This document shows positions 11,227 to 22,922 of a DNA stretch of 64,000 nucleotides, one piece after another (position 1 is the first letter of the stretch; each line of letters starts with the position of its first letter). The translations under genes and the position numbers were made by a program. This DNA comes from Diadema setosum (taxonomy: Eukaryota; Echinodermata; Echinoidea; Diadematoida; Diadematidae). Location: positions 38,550,955 through 38,614,954 of the forward strand of contig CM067066.1 in NCBI GenBank assembly GCA_033980235.1, given 5' to 3'. The notes under the pieces were generated by a model. It did no database searches. It was given only the letters and a program-made list of their open reading frames with translations, and was not told the origin of the DNA.

Positions 11227-14200
11227 AGCAATCAAACACCTTGAGATACAAATTACAACAAGAAGCATTTGGTATTACAAGAATAAATGTCACGAAGTGT
11301 CACAACGTTACCTTAATACTACAAAACTCACGAGTGGCTTGTCGAAAGAAAACAAACAGAAATTTCATGTCGTTTTAATCTGGCAACTTTACTTGCAGTG
11401 TTTAATGTGCACATTTGTGTCTGTGCTGGAAAAATTAGAGCACAAGTTTGGAGAAGTTGAAATCTCACAATGTTTCTTCTCAAGCAGGATCAGCCCTATA
11501 GTCAGCCAGAGATCTCACCTTAGCAAATGATGTTCATCGCAGTTTTCATGTCTTCCTTGTGATTCCTTGTAGTAATCTTTCTATACATCTCTCCTTTTCT
11601 TCACATTTTGATCCAGAACAAGGCAGGAGGACCATGAGAGGCAAGCATTGGGACACTGGTTTGAGCCCATGGTTCATGACAACCATGACCTGCTTGCTTG
11701 AAAGATTCACTCACCCAGTCATCATCATCGTCGTCGTCGTCATCGAGTTGAACCACTGCTTCCAGGTGCTGATGAGGTCAGTATCTACAAATCTACAAGT
11801 TGAATGAAAAGAGACAGTCTGTTACATAGCACTGTTAATTCCATGTTGAAAATTGCCTTCTCAATGTAATCAACTGTCGTTGCAAGTCCCGGGCAGACTA
11901 AAGAGTCTGTATGTCATACATGTACACTTCTAGATTTCAGTCCCAAATGGAAATCTTGACATCTTGCAGTAGAGAGCCATAATGTAATTTTTTTTTTCCT
12001 ATTTGTATCCTGTAGTAGTAGTATAGAGTGTTTGGAATGACCGTTGATTTCATGTTGGATTTGTACTGGGTGATAGTTTCACACTGTGCAGATCTAATAG
12101 ACCTTTACTGAGCACTCATAACCACAAATATCAACTTCTCTGAGGTCCAGTTAAATTTCTTAACTAGCTTTTACTTGTTCAGAGACTACTTGTGATACTT
12201 TATGTCTCCACAATCTATATTTGACTTGACACTTTATGTAAATCTGTATTTCAAACCTAGCGAAATCTTATTTTCAAACTAAAAAAAGAAGAAAGACAAA
12301 AGATGCAAATACTAAGAAAAAAAAATAACACGAATAAGATGTTGAGGAGTTGTGCAGTTTGGCATTTATGAATATTTTATCACATTATCTCAGCAAAGTG
12401 GGAGCAGAGAATGACAGCCGCTTCTGGCCAGCTGAAAGGAGCGCATGAAGAATATTTTCCATGTTAAATCCGCATCGGCCCATCCCGGAGCCCAGTGGCA
12501 TGTACATACTCCTGGATCTTGTTACCATGGCGCAGGATGAAAATATGAGGGGTGATGACGAGGGGGAAAGCCAGCAGGGTCAAAATAAGAAGATTATGAC
12601 CAGATTATCCTTGTCGTTCCCAAACCCCGCCCACCCCTCCTCCAGTTCTTAGATATGTTAAGATACAGAGCCATACAAACAAAAATCTTTGTTTGCTTTG
12701 CTATGTTTCTCCTCCCTAGCATGATTCTTAATTTCATCTTAAAACAATGTGTCTGGCCGATTTTTCTCTTTTTCTTTCTCATTCTTTTTATTTTTCTCTT
12801 TCTCTTATTCGTTTATTTTCTGTCCCTCTCCCTGGGAATGCGGTTCATGTGTTCCATATCAGTTAGGTCAAGTTTGCTTGTTTAATCTGCTTCATTCACA
12901 TATTTCAGGCCATTTCTCTACTTCCGTTGATGTGAAAATGGCTAGTGTCAATGGTCTTCCCCTAATTCTAGTATTATGCAAAAACAAAGCATATTATCCT
13001 TGATGTTTTTCTTTTTGAAGGGTCAAAAGGCTTATCTATTTTTTCAATCAATGGTGAAATTGATAATATTTAGTAGATGAAGAAGACTTTTTCTCTCTTA
13101 TTTGACGCTTCAAGATTGAATTGTCAAAAACTTTACAGCCTGATAGTAGGGTGTTGGGGAATTGTTGGGACTAAAATCATTTGAATTCTCATTTTCCTCT
13201 GACAATTCTTTGAAAGTCACATCGTATAGTGTGCATACAATTATAAAGTCAGAACAAGGATCTGCTTTGTGATTTAGATAATCTGTTATATGTTGCAGCA
13301 ATGTTTCTTTGATTCCTTCATCAAAGGTGGTTGTCTTAGAGAGGTAACCACACTATACAGCATCCTAATTGGATAACTCACACTATGCCATCTTTATTTC
13401 TCTTCCTTTTTTTTTGGGGGGGGGGGGGCTGAGTGACGGTCATACTGTCAAAATTCAAGTACCAGGTAGGTGGCTTTGATTCCTGATATACTTAGTATTG
13501 ACATAGAAGAGCACTGCATTGCACCACCTTCTGATTAATGGTGCTATGCAGGTGGCTGCGGTTGCCATGGAGACCATGATGTAACATGTAACAAGGTGTT
13601 GGATTGGGAGGTTGGGGTGGGGGTTAACTTCCAGATCCACCCCTCCGGCAGCCGTAAACATTTATTCACATGGCGCTGTCAGTATGAATGGAGGGGATTA
13701 TGCAGCGGACGAGATCCTGGGACGGAATGCCTCGTCACAGAGCCTTCCCTCTCTCACCCCTTTCCCAAGTTAGGCGTGAAAAATGGAGATATTTAACAAA
13801 TGCGTGAATTAAGAGATTTCATCTATCAGTCGTGTATGACAGTGATGAGTGTACATGACTCATTTTTGTAGGTGTCTCTATTACTCCCCCCCCCCCTTCC
13901 AAGTTTCTCCCTCCTCCTATAACTCTCCATTTATGACACCGTTCTCTCTAGAGGAGCCCTCTCTCTATCCATTTACTTGGATTCCATGAATATATTTTGA
14001 TGCCAAAGTGTCATCTGTCTTTTGTTACACATTACCCACCTGTTGCATTGTATAATCTTAAAAGGAGATTTACAGCAAGGGAATGATGGAGCTGAGGTCT
14101 TCCTTTTCCCTTCTCTGCAAAGGCTTTTCTAGGAAGAGGCAAAAGGGCAACTGTAAGGGAGTAAAGACATGAGAAAACTTCTGCCTCACTGCAACAAGAT

Positions 14201-14247
14201 GTGCCCATGATTCCTGCTGGATTTGCTCCTTGAAATCCAGGTATCAA
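11223..14247. other. Unique non-coding sequence with complex patches
   Basis: No gene recognised. Complex, CpG-containing patches lie at about 12400-12640 and 13540-13760; the second holds an RFX-like half-perfect site GTTGCCATGGAGAC at 13561-13574. A pyrimidine-rich tract lies at about 12760-12830, with a G run near 13418-13428 and a C run near 13887-13897. The interval 11619-11775 looks superficially exon-like but no protein family is recognisable. Confidence 0.35.
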
Positions 14248-14441
14248 TACTGCAAGACCAGAAATGTTCGCATGCATTTTAAGTTTTGCGAATTTCGCGA
14301 GAACCAAGATTCGCGAAATTAATGCATGTGAAAGTTCTTGTCTACACTCTATGCATTGAATGCCAGTGGCAATTCGTGAAAAAGGCAGTTGGCTCCAATT
14401 CGCCAAAATTTCATGCTGCGAAATTATCTGGCTTTACAGTA
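14248..14441. mobile_element. TACTGTA/CGCG MITE, copy c
   Basis: This copy aligns along its length with the copy at 29283-29492: both contain the blocks GCATGCATTTTAA, GAATTTC-CGAGA-CCAAGA, GCATTGAATG-CAGTGGCAATT, TTGGCTCCAATTCG and ATTTCATGCTGCGAAA. The right end reads CTTTACAGTA. The apparent 124-codon minus-strand frame across it is spurious. It retains more CGCG than its partner. Confidence 0.8.
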
Positions 14442-14879
14442 GTCAAACCACTTCCTTCGTATCAATAAGCCTCGATGTAGGTGTGTTTGTTTGTTTGTTT
14501 TATTTTCTGTACTATAAAATCAACATATTCCATACATAAATGTCAAGAATAGAAGAACATGTGGAGGGTAGCCCATTTTCAGTAGTGACAATGATAGTCA
14601 CTTCTGGTCTTCCATGGGGCCCTGTTTACAAAAATTTCACACAATAAGGGACTGATAATAGGTATGTGAAGTGATGTAAATATTTCATCTCTTCTTACCC
14701 TGCATCATCAGTCAGTCAGTCTGTCATTTTCTGCCAAGTCTTGAGGAATATGTAGCAAGCAAAAAAGCTACAAAAAGTCTTCAGGAAGTGACATCAAGTT
14801 GAAGATGGGAGTCCTTGAGGACTTCTTGTAGCTATGCATCACTCCATTATTTCATATTAGATAAACATATTACTAGCTA
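14442..14879. other. Unique non-coding sequence
   Basis: A short TTTG run lies near 14483-14500; otherwise the sequence is ordinary. No gene recognised. Confidence 0.4.
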
Positions 14880-15440
14880 CTTTGCCAGGACCTATCTCAC
14901 TGGTGGAGACTTCGCCTGAACTGCCACGACTGATCAGTTGCTGCGACTCCTGTGACTCTAATAACCAAGAAATGGCTTGCACTCTTACCAAGAAGGTGAC
15001 TCCAGGGCAATGTCCAAGACATCTCACAACAAGGTGACGACTTTTTCACCCGGAAGTTACAGCACCCAGGAAGCCAAAACATCTCCAAGATGTCTTCTCA
15101 GTCACAGAGATGGCAGTGAGAAGTCTCTGCAATGTCTCAGGTAGTTCACCACTGGGTCTCCCAAAGGTCATAGAGACATCTCGGAGACCTTACAGAAGAA
15201 CTTAGTCTCAGCGACTAAGGAAATGCCATGGTGATGTCTCCAAAACCAGCCAGAGACTGGAAAAGGTCTATGTTTGACTCTCTTGCATCTCCTAGAAGAC
15301 TAGGCTAGTCTCTATTAGATGTTGCAGAGATACATGTGGAGATGTCTCCATGACCACTCCATGACCAGCAGGACTTGAACTGCCACCAGGTGGCCACCTC
15401 GTCTCCAAACCAATGAGATACCCACTCTAGGTTGATTGCA
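14880..15440 (-). mobile_element. SINE-like repeat with tRNA-type promoter and GTCTC-rich body
   Basis: On the minus strand a tRNA-like Pol III promoter is visible. The A-box-like TATCTCATTGG is at 15420-15410, and the B box AGTTCAAGTCC at 15381-15371 is close to the GGTTCRANTCC consensus. The boxes are about 39 nt apart, as in tRNA genes. Downstream on the same strand the body is studded with GTCTC/GAGAC pentamers. I infer a tRNA-derived SINE or a composite repeat; the outer boundaries are uncertain, no target duplication was identified, and no second full copy is present for comparison. Confidence 0.5.
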
Positions 15441-15539
15441 GAGAACTGGAATCAGTGGGATCACAGAAAAATGGCAAAAAAAGGTAGAACAAGTATCAAG
15501 GATAACATTGACTTTATATGAAATGTGTGAGAACAACTG

Positions 15540-15743
15540 CTGTAAAAGTGGATATTTTCATGTGACTTATTTTTCGGCCGGGCAAGAAGAGTTTTGCATG
15601 TTTTAATTCCGCAAAATCAAGACATAAACTACTGGAACATACGTCAAGCAAAAATATTTGCGTGCTTTTATTTTCACGCTACTTTCTGGATGTGCGAAAT
15701 GCGCGAAAATTTCAGCACCACGAAAATTTCTACTTTTCCAGTA
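15540..15743. mobile_element. TACTGTA/CGCG MITE, copy e (diverged)
   Basis: The left end CTGTAAAAGTGGA and right end TCTACTTTTCCAGTA are inverted repeats. Interior blocks of GCGAAA/TTTCACG type place it near the other CGCG elements, but it is a distinct or strongly diverged subfamily. Confidence 0.6.
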
Positions 15744-15869
15744 TCAAGATTATCTCTTTCCTGAGTAACTGACATTACTCCAGTTTTGTGATAATTTATA
15801 CTACATGGAGAGAAATAGTAATGAGAAGGTATCATCTCATAGATATGAATCATTGTCACCGCCCCGGTA

Positions 15870-15970
15870 TTGTTGTTGTTGTTGTTGTTGTCATCATTAT
15901 CATCATCATCATTATTATTATCATTATTATTATTATTATCATCATCATCATCATCATCATTATCATTATT
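15870..15970. repeat. Compound (TTG)n-(ATC/ATT)n microsatellite
   Basis: Seven TTG units (about 15870-15890) are followed by about 80 bp of mixed ATC and ATT triplets. The isoleucine-run reading frame here is an artefact. Confidence 0.95.
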
Positions 15971-18543
15971 AATTCATTGGCAATCTCCTAGTCTGCCATG
16001 GCAGGAAAAAAACTCATGTTAGTGAGTGTGATCCATAGGCCTCACCACCCTAGTATATCAGTTGCTTTCTGTGCATTTGACCTCTTCTCTGGGTGTACTC
16101 TAATTTCATGCATCTGATTCTGTAGGCATGTTCACATTGATTCAATTTCCATTCTCTGAAATTGTTGAGCATCCATCCATATCATGGGGGGGGGGGGGGA
16201 ATGACCAGGTCAACATACACCTCTGATCAGCGACAAACTAGCCCATGGAAGTTTGGGTGTGTCTTTACATATAGAGTGCTTCAATATGCAAAGAAGATAA
16301 GTGGATGAAGTTGGTACTCTGAACTTCAGAGAAAACCACACTGAATGATATCATAACATTATACATGTATGTACTTAGGATATATCTAGATATGGCCAGT
16401 CAGAGTGATATGTCTAACTGTTCTTGAGTGATTCTTTTTTTTTTTCATTTGGTTTGAGGAGATCAGAGTCACTCAGGTGTGCACAGTCAAAGTGACCACC
16501 TGTCTATGATGACCACCTGCCCATGGCAACCTTATGAAGTCCTCTGCAAATGAAACCTGTAGGTAAAACTTGTGTATAGCAACCACAGTTCATCAGTTCA
16601 TGTGTGTGTGTTTGTGTGTGTGTTTGTGTATATGTATTAAATGTCATGATTTTTCCCACTTTAGCCCTCCTTATAAGGACTATTTTAATGCACACATTTG
16701 TCTCTCTCTTTTAATCTGGTAAAAGGTAAAAAAGGGTTAGAATCAAAATGAAAGTCATTTACTATAGGAGCTTTGAAACGTCTCTGGGCAAAAGCAAAAA
16801 TATTGAGGTAACCTGCCAACAAATTCATAATGGCATTGTCACTGTTTTGCTAGCTTTCTCATATATTACAAACTGCAGTGGTTAATGATACTGAGTTAAG
16901 AGTATCAGTTGTCAGCATTTAGTATAGTGTTGAGCTCATGGTGATTTGCACTCCTGTTTTTTTTTTTTTTATTTCTTGAATTTTTTGTTTTTTTGAATAT
17001 TTCTTCTCTTTTTTTGTGGTCAGTATATTATGTGATATGCCAATTACCTTGGAATTAGTATGTTTATTCAGCTCTGGTTGTAATTGTTGTGTCATGACGA
17101 TAACATGCATGTTGAACATTTTTACAGAGTAGGTCATAATATTTAGCCTTTTACAAAAATGAGACCTTTTTTATCCTTGTATTCCTTACCTGTAAACATC
17201 ACACTCTTATTTGTGCAGCCATGAATATGTTGTTTCTGAATAAACACATGAAAACACTTTGTGTGATGTACATGTAAAATAGTTCAATCGGAATACATAG
17301 ATACATACATTGAATGATGCAACCTTCAAATGCCCACACATAATAACTCTGCTATTGTGCCACTTTATTGATTCGAGCCATACGTTTCCACCAAGGACAT
17401 CAAAATGTATGGAGTGTTTTCAAAAGAGTTGAAAACTGGTAAAATTAAAAATAAGGGGATTTGATCACTCTTTGACACAGCAGATAAGCAAGGTTATGAG
17501 AATAATGGTGTAATTTATGTGTGTCTCTCCCCTTTTGTAACACCTGTGTGTTTCTTTGTTGTTAAGGCCTTTTTTTTTTTTCAATGTGACACATATTTGG
17601 TGGTGGTGGTAGCATGTAGATCATTCTCTACCCTTTCTTTGCTCTCTGCCCCCTGTGGTTCCCCCTAGTGCCTGGTCTCCCCTTCTACCTCAATGCTCGA
17701 TCTTCTCTCATCATGGACCTCATCTCTAAACCATACACAAATATGAATCCTACCCCCAACAGTGAGCTTGGTGACAAAAAAGGGCCAAGACATTTTGTGT
17801 TTGTGTCTCGGCCCTTTGCCGTTTTCTTTCTCTGTCACTTACCCTCCCTGTCACTCCGGTGCCCCCCTCGCGGTGTGCGCGCTGCTGAGAGAGGTACTGA
17901 TGATATACGCAAGATGAGTCGCGAGTAGGACAAGGAAAGCAAAAAGAGGTGAAGCCAAGCCAAACAATGAGTGAGCCGCGATGAATAGATGACATACAGA
18001 TCCAAACACTGGGGCGTTTGCGTGTTATCGTTCAATATTTGTGTGTTATTTTTGTTTTTGAGAGAGAGAGAGAAATTAGCAGGCGATGAGCAAGTTATTT
18101 TTGTCCGCGTGATGAATCGTTTCTTGCGTAATTTTAATTTCCATTCCGTCTTTGAGCAACTTCTCCGAACCAGCTGTATTTTTCAAGTCTCTCTTTCTCC
18201 CCCTTCTCTTTCTTCTCTCTCTTTCTCTCATTCTATCTTTCCCCCTCTCTCCTATCTTTTCCCGACCCATCCATCACCTAGATGAGCCTTGAAGACAAAT
18301 ATTAGTTTTCCCCTGACCATGACTGCATCAGAAATATGAAATGTTTCGATAGCTATTGGAGGGAGTCGGTCGAACAGGAGAGGGAGAGATAGGGAGAGAG
18401 AGAGGATACAAACGTGGGCCGATACATTCTTTTAGAGCCACCTTCACTCCCCAACCCCTTCTGTACTAGATACTTTCCAGAGATTAGTGCATAGTGCCAC
18501 TGATGAGCCCAGTTTTTTGTCAAGAAAAGCTGGACAATGATCC
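15971..18543. other. Unique non-coding sequence with a complex island near 17.6-18.2 kb
   Basis: No gene recognised. A G run (about 16187-16199), a TG run (about 16602-16627) and T runs occur. The part at 17630-18180 is CpG-containing and more complex, then passes into pyrimidine-rich (18189-18260) and GA-rich (18375-18413) tracts. Short overlapping frames on both strands there show no domain. Confidence 0.35.
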
Positions 18544-19108
18544 TTTAAAGGTAGGGAATCCCATTTGCATGCCTTAAATGAAGAGTTGTATAAATACAGT
18601 GATATGTTGAAGAGAGTATCATTTTAGAAACTCCCATAAAGTATTGAAAGTGGAAGGTAACATTTAGTACTTTTTTATTGACAGTTAGATTTTGAATTGA
18701 ATTTTTTTAGGGCTCACCGTAAATTCCAGTACATTACTAGGCTACCTTTGCAGACCCATGCACTGCATGTGTGTCCATCATGTATATTTTGTGAAGAAAG
18801 TTCATCAAAACTTACAAACATTTCTATATACATTCTTGCCACACACTCTATATGTTATTACATCAGCTCTTATACTTTTAGATTTGTGTTTATAGATAAA
18901 AAAAAAAATACAGAAGACTGCAACAAAATGGCTTAAGTGTGGCAGACACACAGAACTACTGAGTAGTTGAGTTTTGTGCATTATTCAAATTGTAGATAAC
19001 TGTTGACTTCCAAATTTCTCAGCAGTGGCCTAAACAAGTCCCCTGAGGTTCATATTTAATGTTTTGCTGCATTTTGGGAGGTCTGTAAAAGGTATCCCCT
19101 ACCTTTAA
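18544..19108. mobile_element. TTAA-AGGTAGGG non-autonomous DNA element, copy a
   Basis: This 565-bp element begins TTTAAAGGTAGGGAATCCC and ends GGTATCCCCTACCTTTAA. It matches the element at 31311-31874 in opposite orientation across its full length. The two copies differ by scattered substitutions and small indels. Both contain a matching short reading frame only because the DNA is homologous; it has no transposase motif. TTAA at both edges fits TTAA-type target duplication, as in piggyBac-like elements (inference). Confidence 0.85.
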
Positions 19109-19165
19109 CAATGTCCTGTCAGTCTGGATTCACTGTACCTGATTGGGCAAGTGTTTCTCAAATGA

Positions 19166-19395
19166 TACTGTAAAAGCTGTTTTTTTTTTTTTCATATACA
19201 GACATTTTCACAATTGAGGCTGTCACAGACATTTTCAGGAGATGTTGTTTTTCACGATTTAACACAGAGGCTATCATAAGTGCACTAATGTCTGTCCATT
19301 CATGATAATTCAGCATGCTGTTAAATTCGTGGCCCAACAGTGATTCACAAAATTTGTGAAAATTAATCCCTCACAAATATAACAGATTTTGCAGT
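19166..19395. mobile_element. TACTGTA/CGCG MITE, copy f (CpG-decayed)
   Basis: The left end TACTGTAAAAGCTGTT and right end AACAGATTTTGCAGT are inverted repeats. The interior follows the copy at 3422-3614 (AGATGTTGTTTT, ACACAGAG, CTGTCCAT), but where that copy has CGCG this one mostly has CACA, TGTG or CA. This is the pattern expected from CpG decay in methylated DNA. Confidence 0.75.
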
Positions 19396-20002
19396 GGATG
19401 TAGTAAAGTTGACCATTGGAAGAAAGGTGCCACTCTGTGTCTGAGAGAGTGTGTGTGCATTGATAACATGGCATAACTTTATTTCAGAAAAGTATAAGTT
19501 TGGGAGAAACCAGCCAGACTTTGTTAAGGGAAGTTGATTATTTTAAATTCTTGATTGTCTTTGTCATTTGGACCAACTGTAATAAGGCAAATTATGAAAA
19601 CTTGGAAAAGATCATATTTAATAAATAACATGATAGATATATGCTGAACTTGTCATTTGAAAGGATATATGGGAGTCAGCAAGTGGTCAGTCCATTTGTG
19701 TGTTGGTCACTTCATCAGTTAAGCATTCAGTACATTGCCAAATTCTGGGGTTCTCTGCTTCCACCCCCCCCCCCCCCGTTTCAAATAGTTTAAGTAAATT
19801 TTGACACACACAACACTCTGAAAGCAAAGATATGCAAGACATGTTGATCGTTAGAACAACCCTTACCTCACAACTGGGCACATTTAAAAATTACCTTGGA
19901 GACGGAACTACCCCTACACAGTCTTGAAATAGAACTTGACACATGTAATAATCTTTGGATGTTTACATGCAAGCTGTCTTTTACGAGTGGGTCTGATGAT
20001 CA
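19396..20002. other. Unique non-coding sequence
   Basis: Ordinary A+T-rich sequence with a C run at about 19765-19777. No gene recognised. Confidence 0.4.
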
Positions 20003-20051
20003 GTTACCATGGCAACTGCATTATTTAGAGATCGGGTGTTGCCATGGTAAC
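20003..20051. promoter_or_regulatory. Paired RFX X-box sites in inverted orientation
   Basis: GTTACCATGGCAAC (20003-20016) and GTTGCCATGGTAAC (20038-20051) are exact reverse complements, 21 bp apart. Each fits the X-box consensus recognised by RFX factors (GTNRCC, short spacer, RGYAAC). X-boxes typically drive ciliary genes in animals (established for the family). Whether these are bound, and for which gene, is unknown: no promoter or coding exon is evident nearby. The pair is also a 49-bp inverted repeat, so a stem-loop origin is the alternative reading. Confidence 0.5.
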
Positions 20052-20217
20052 CCCATTTGCAAAAGGAAAAAGAACAGAAATGTAGAATAAAGCAAATTAC
20101 TTTCATATGCATCATATGTCACCTTATGTCAATATCTCCTCTTATAGGGACATGGAAAAGGCATTAATTCTGTTCAGTATAAAGCTTTTTTTTTAGCTTG
20201 TATCCCTCCTGTCAAAA

Positions 20218-20985
20218 TTGGTGGGTATGATCAATGTGATTGCCCAGATTTTGAACAGTGATAGATCATTTGTTAGTAAATGTAAGATTCTTCATATTGG
20301 AAAAAATAACCCAAGGGAAAACTACAGAATGAATAGTGTAGAGTTGGAAGCAACCAAGCAGGAAAAGGACCTTGGCATTATAATAGATGAAGAATTAAAT
20401 TTCCATCAACATGTCTCAGCAGCTGTCCAAAAGGCAAATCAAACACTTGGGATTATACACAGGACATTCTCACAAATGACGACGGAAATACTTCCTATTT
20501 TGTTCGTATCTTTGGTTCGACCTCATTTGGAGTATGGCAACATTTTATGGCACTTGAGATATAAAATGGACTCTGACAAAGTTGAAAGAGTGCAGAGAAG
20601 AGCCACTCGTATGATTCCTGAACTCAAATGTTTGCCATATGAACAATGCCTAGAAAAACTCAACCTACACTCATTATACTACAGGAGACGAAGAGGCGAC
20701 ATGATTACTGTTTATAAATTGCTCAATGGAAAGTTGGGGATTTCTGGTGACATGTTTTTCGAACCAGCCATCCACTCATCAACAAGAGGTCATAGATACA
20801 AGCTCTTCACCAAACGTTCAAGATTAGAACTGAGAAGTTCATTTTTCAGCCAGAGAGTAGTTGCCGACTGGAACAGATTGCCTGCTAATGTTGTTGAAGC
20901 TTCTTCGATTAATAATTTCAAAGATTTATTAGACAGACATTGGAGGGGGGAAAAATTCAAAACCTCTGCTCCTCAATGCACATAA
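20218..20985 (+). pseudogene. 5'-truncated LINE reverse transcriptase ORF2 fragment (CR1/Rex-like)
   Basis: A 255-codon frame encodes the C-terminal part of a non-LTR retrotransposon polymerase. Recognisable hallmarks in order are SKCKILHIGK, the EKDLGI motif, VRPHLEYG, the VQRRATRMI basic helix, LHSLYYRRRRGDMI, and near the end RSSFFSQRVVADWNRLP with a final DRHW block. These belong to the region after the catalytic FADD motif in CR1/L2/Rex-type elements. The catalytic core, fingers, endonuclease and ORF1 are missing upstream, so the fragment cannot be autonomous. Homology seems to start near residue 15; the first ATG is probably accidental. The frame itself has no stop or visible frameshift, suggesting fairly recent insertion. 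Confidence 0.9.
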
Positions 20986-21080
20986 AGCAACAAAGTTGAA
21001 GATGATTATATTATGTTGAGACCGGAACACTACAGGACCAGTCCTCTACTTCCGTATCAGATGTGATGTGATGTGATGGA
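20255..21080 (+). mobile_element. 5'-truncated CR1/Rex-like LINE with 3' UTR and (GATGT)n tail
   Basis: The polymerase fragment ends at TAA (20983-20985). About 75 bp of 3' UTR follow, then the element closes with a short GATGT repeat, about 21059-21077. Short tandem 3' tails instead of poly-A are typical of CR1- and L2-like elements. The 5' truncation is the usual outcome of target-primed reverse transcription. Target duplications were not identified. Confidence 0.75.
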
Positions 21081-21412
21081 AAGTCCTTTGATATGCCATT
21101 TTAGGATATTAACCACAAGTATCTAAACGCTTATCAATTTAGGGGGAAATAGCTCTTTTCCTGAAATTCTCAACAAGAGTAACCCAACAATTCTCATGAA
21201 GAAGAGTCTTCTACTTCTACAACAAGTCAGTGTGAGATATGTTGGTATATACATTTCCTCAATATTCAGTATCAACACATTTCATATAGAAGTTAGGGAA
21301 ATGGCAGTTCAGAGTTTGTATAGTTTTCTGTTTGGTTCCTATCCCCCCCCCCTTCTCTCTTTTTTTTCTCTCTCCTTCCCATGTTTTTTTTTCTTACTCT
21401 CTTTTCATCTAT

Positions 21413-21457
<45 letters not shown>

Positions 21458-22245
21458 CCTGTAAGCACACAGTTCTTAGCATTCCTGAAATCCATATGTT
21501 TTTATGCCCTTGGCATGCCAACCAACCCCTCCTTACAGTTCTTCCAGCTGGCGGTATCATGGTTGCATCTCGGGTTTTCTTTCTTTCTTCTTGCTAATCA
21601 GGTGCTGGAAAGCAATTAACACTTCTTGAAATTTGAGGACTTCTTGAACTATTTTTTTTTTATTGCCAGAGTAGGAGACGAAGGGGTATGTATGTGGCCC
21701 TGGAACAAAGCCAGATTTGTCAGACACGACCAGTCACCGTCCTATGATACTGATATTAGCTGACCACATTAAAGAATTATTTTGTTTCCTTTTTCATAGA
21801 TTTTTTTTTTTGTCTGTTTGTTTTTACATTTGGAGGTCGTGCCCTTCAGGGGGTATTATATAATAACCCAAAGATTATACCACAATATTTGTATAAGAGA
21901 GAATTGAGGGCAGGCATGCATTAAAGAGCAGAAGTGATATGGGGGGCTAAGGATAAAATAATCTACAGCTGTACATGGCAGAAAAAAAAAAGTAGGCATA
22001 CCACGTAATGTTAGCCTTGCCTAATATCTTAATCTGTTCCACAAACAACAACCTGCCTAGAAACGTGGGTGGAAAATGACTGACAAAAATTTGTTTTTTA
22101 AAAATAGGCGAAGACAAACTTACCAGTCCTTCACCATTCATGACCCGTATGCCTTACAAAAGCTGATATTATATAAGAAATAGAAACATATAAGTTGGTC
22201 ACTTCACAAGAAATAGCATTAAGAGTAAATAAACAAATGATCAGC
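21081..22245. other. Unique non-coding sequence with (TCTA)n
   Basis: No gene recognised. It contains C and T homopolymers (about 21344-21352, 21361-21391), the (TCTA)n tract, and a complex patch at about 21470-21620. Confidence 0.4.
21415..21457. repeat. (TCTA)n microsatellite
   Basis: About 11 uninterrupted tetranucleotide units. The overlapping serine/isoleucine/tyrosine frames on the plus strand are artefacts of it. Confidence 0.95.
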
Positions 22246-22643
22246 CTTAAAGCTACTGTTTACCATTGGGAGCAATGATTTTATTAAAAAAAAAAAATGA
22301 GATATCACATTTGATACATATGTGGAAGTCAGCTGCATCACAAAACACCCTACCAGATTATTTTTTTTTAATGTGATAAAGCCTGAAATACAAGGAGATA
22401 TTACAATCTTTTTCAATAAACCATAACTGTAGATGTTTAGTCTAGAAAGATTTTTATTATAACTATTATTCACATTTTTCATAATTAACAATAGGCCTAC
22501 GTAACTTTGATTATACTGATTCAATTTTTTTCATTGGTTGTTCCTATCCCTAAGTCACACTTAAGAATTATTTTGAAACACTAAAGCTGAGTTTTTGTTT
22601 CATCTGCAAATGATAAAAAAAAAAATGCCTTTGAGCAGTTAAA
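22246..22643. mobile_element. TTAA-AG..TTTACC element, copy a
   Basis: This aligns in the same orientation with 27516-27873. Shared blocks include TGGGAGCA-TGATTT, GATATCA-ATTTGAT, ATAAACC-TAACTGTA, TTTTTATTATAACTATT and GTTCCTATCCCTAA-TCAC. The left end reads CCTTAAAGCTACTGTTTACC; the right end is decayed (AATGCCTTTGAGCAG). It contains A runs and no coding capacity. Confidence 0.8.
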
Positions 22644-22922
22644 GTATTGTAGTGTTGACAATTGATACAACGGGCAACACTTGCAAACAATTGCGTGATT
22701 ATGGACCCTAGTTCCCTACAGGTCTTGTGAGTGTCTTCTTTGTTTTTTGGGGTTTTTTTGGTTTTTTTTTTTGTTTCTTTGTTGTGGTTAACAAGTTTTT
22801 GAGCACGACAGAATTTGCACATATACACAAAGAACAAGTCAAGAAAAGAAAAAGAAAAAGAAGATTGGAAATAAGATAAGTTGTTTTACTGATTGCACAG
22901 TCTTGTTATGACAACTCGATAT
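22644..22922. other. Unique non-coding sequence
   Basis: T-rich between 22737 and 22790, otherwise ordinary. No gene recognised. Confidence 0.4.

Noticed and set aside
11619..11775. Exon-like interval with acceptor- and donor-like edges
   Set aside because: Edges fit weak splice consensus, but the translated product matches no family and the middle is an ATC/GTC triplet run; GGTTTGAGCCC inside resembles a tRNA B box without an A box.
15706..15720. RE1/NRSE half-site TTCAGCACCACG
   Set aside because: The right half of the silencer consensus is absent and the site lies inside a MITE copy.
18697..18936. Similar short ORFs in the two TTAA-AGGTAGGG copies (also 31474-31659)
   Set aside because: Similarity follows from DNA homology of the two element copies. 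Frame differences and lack of motifs argue against a protein.
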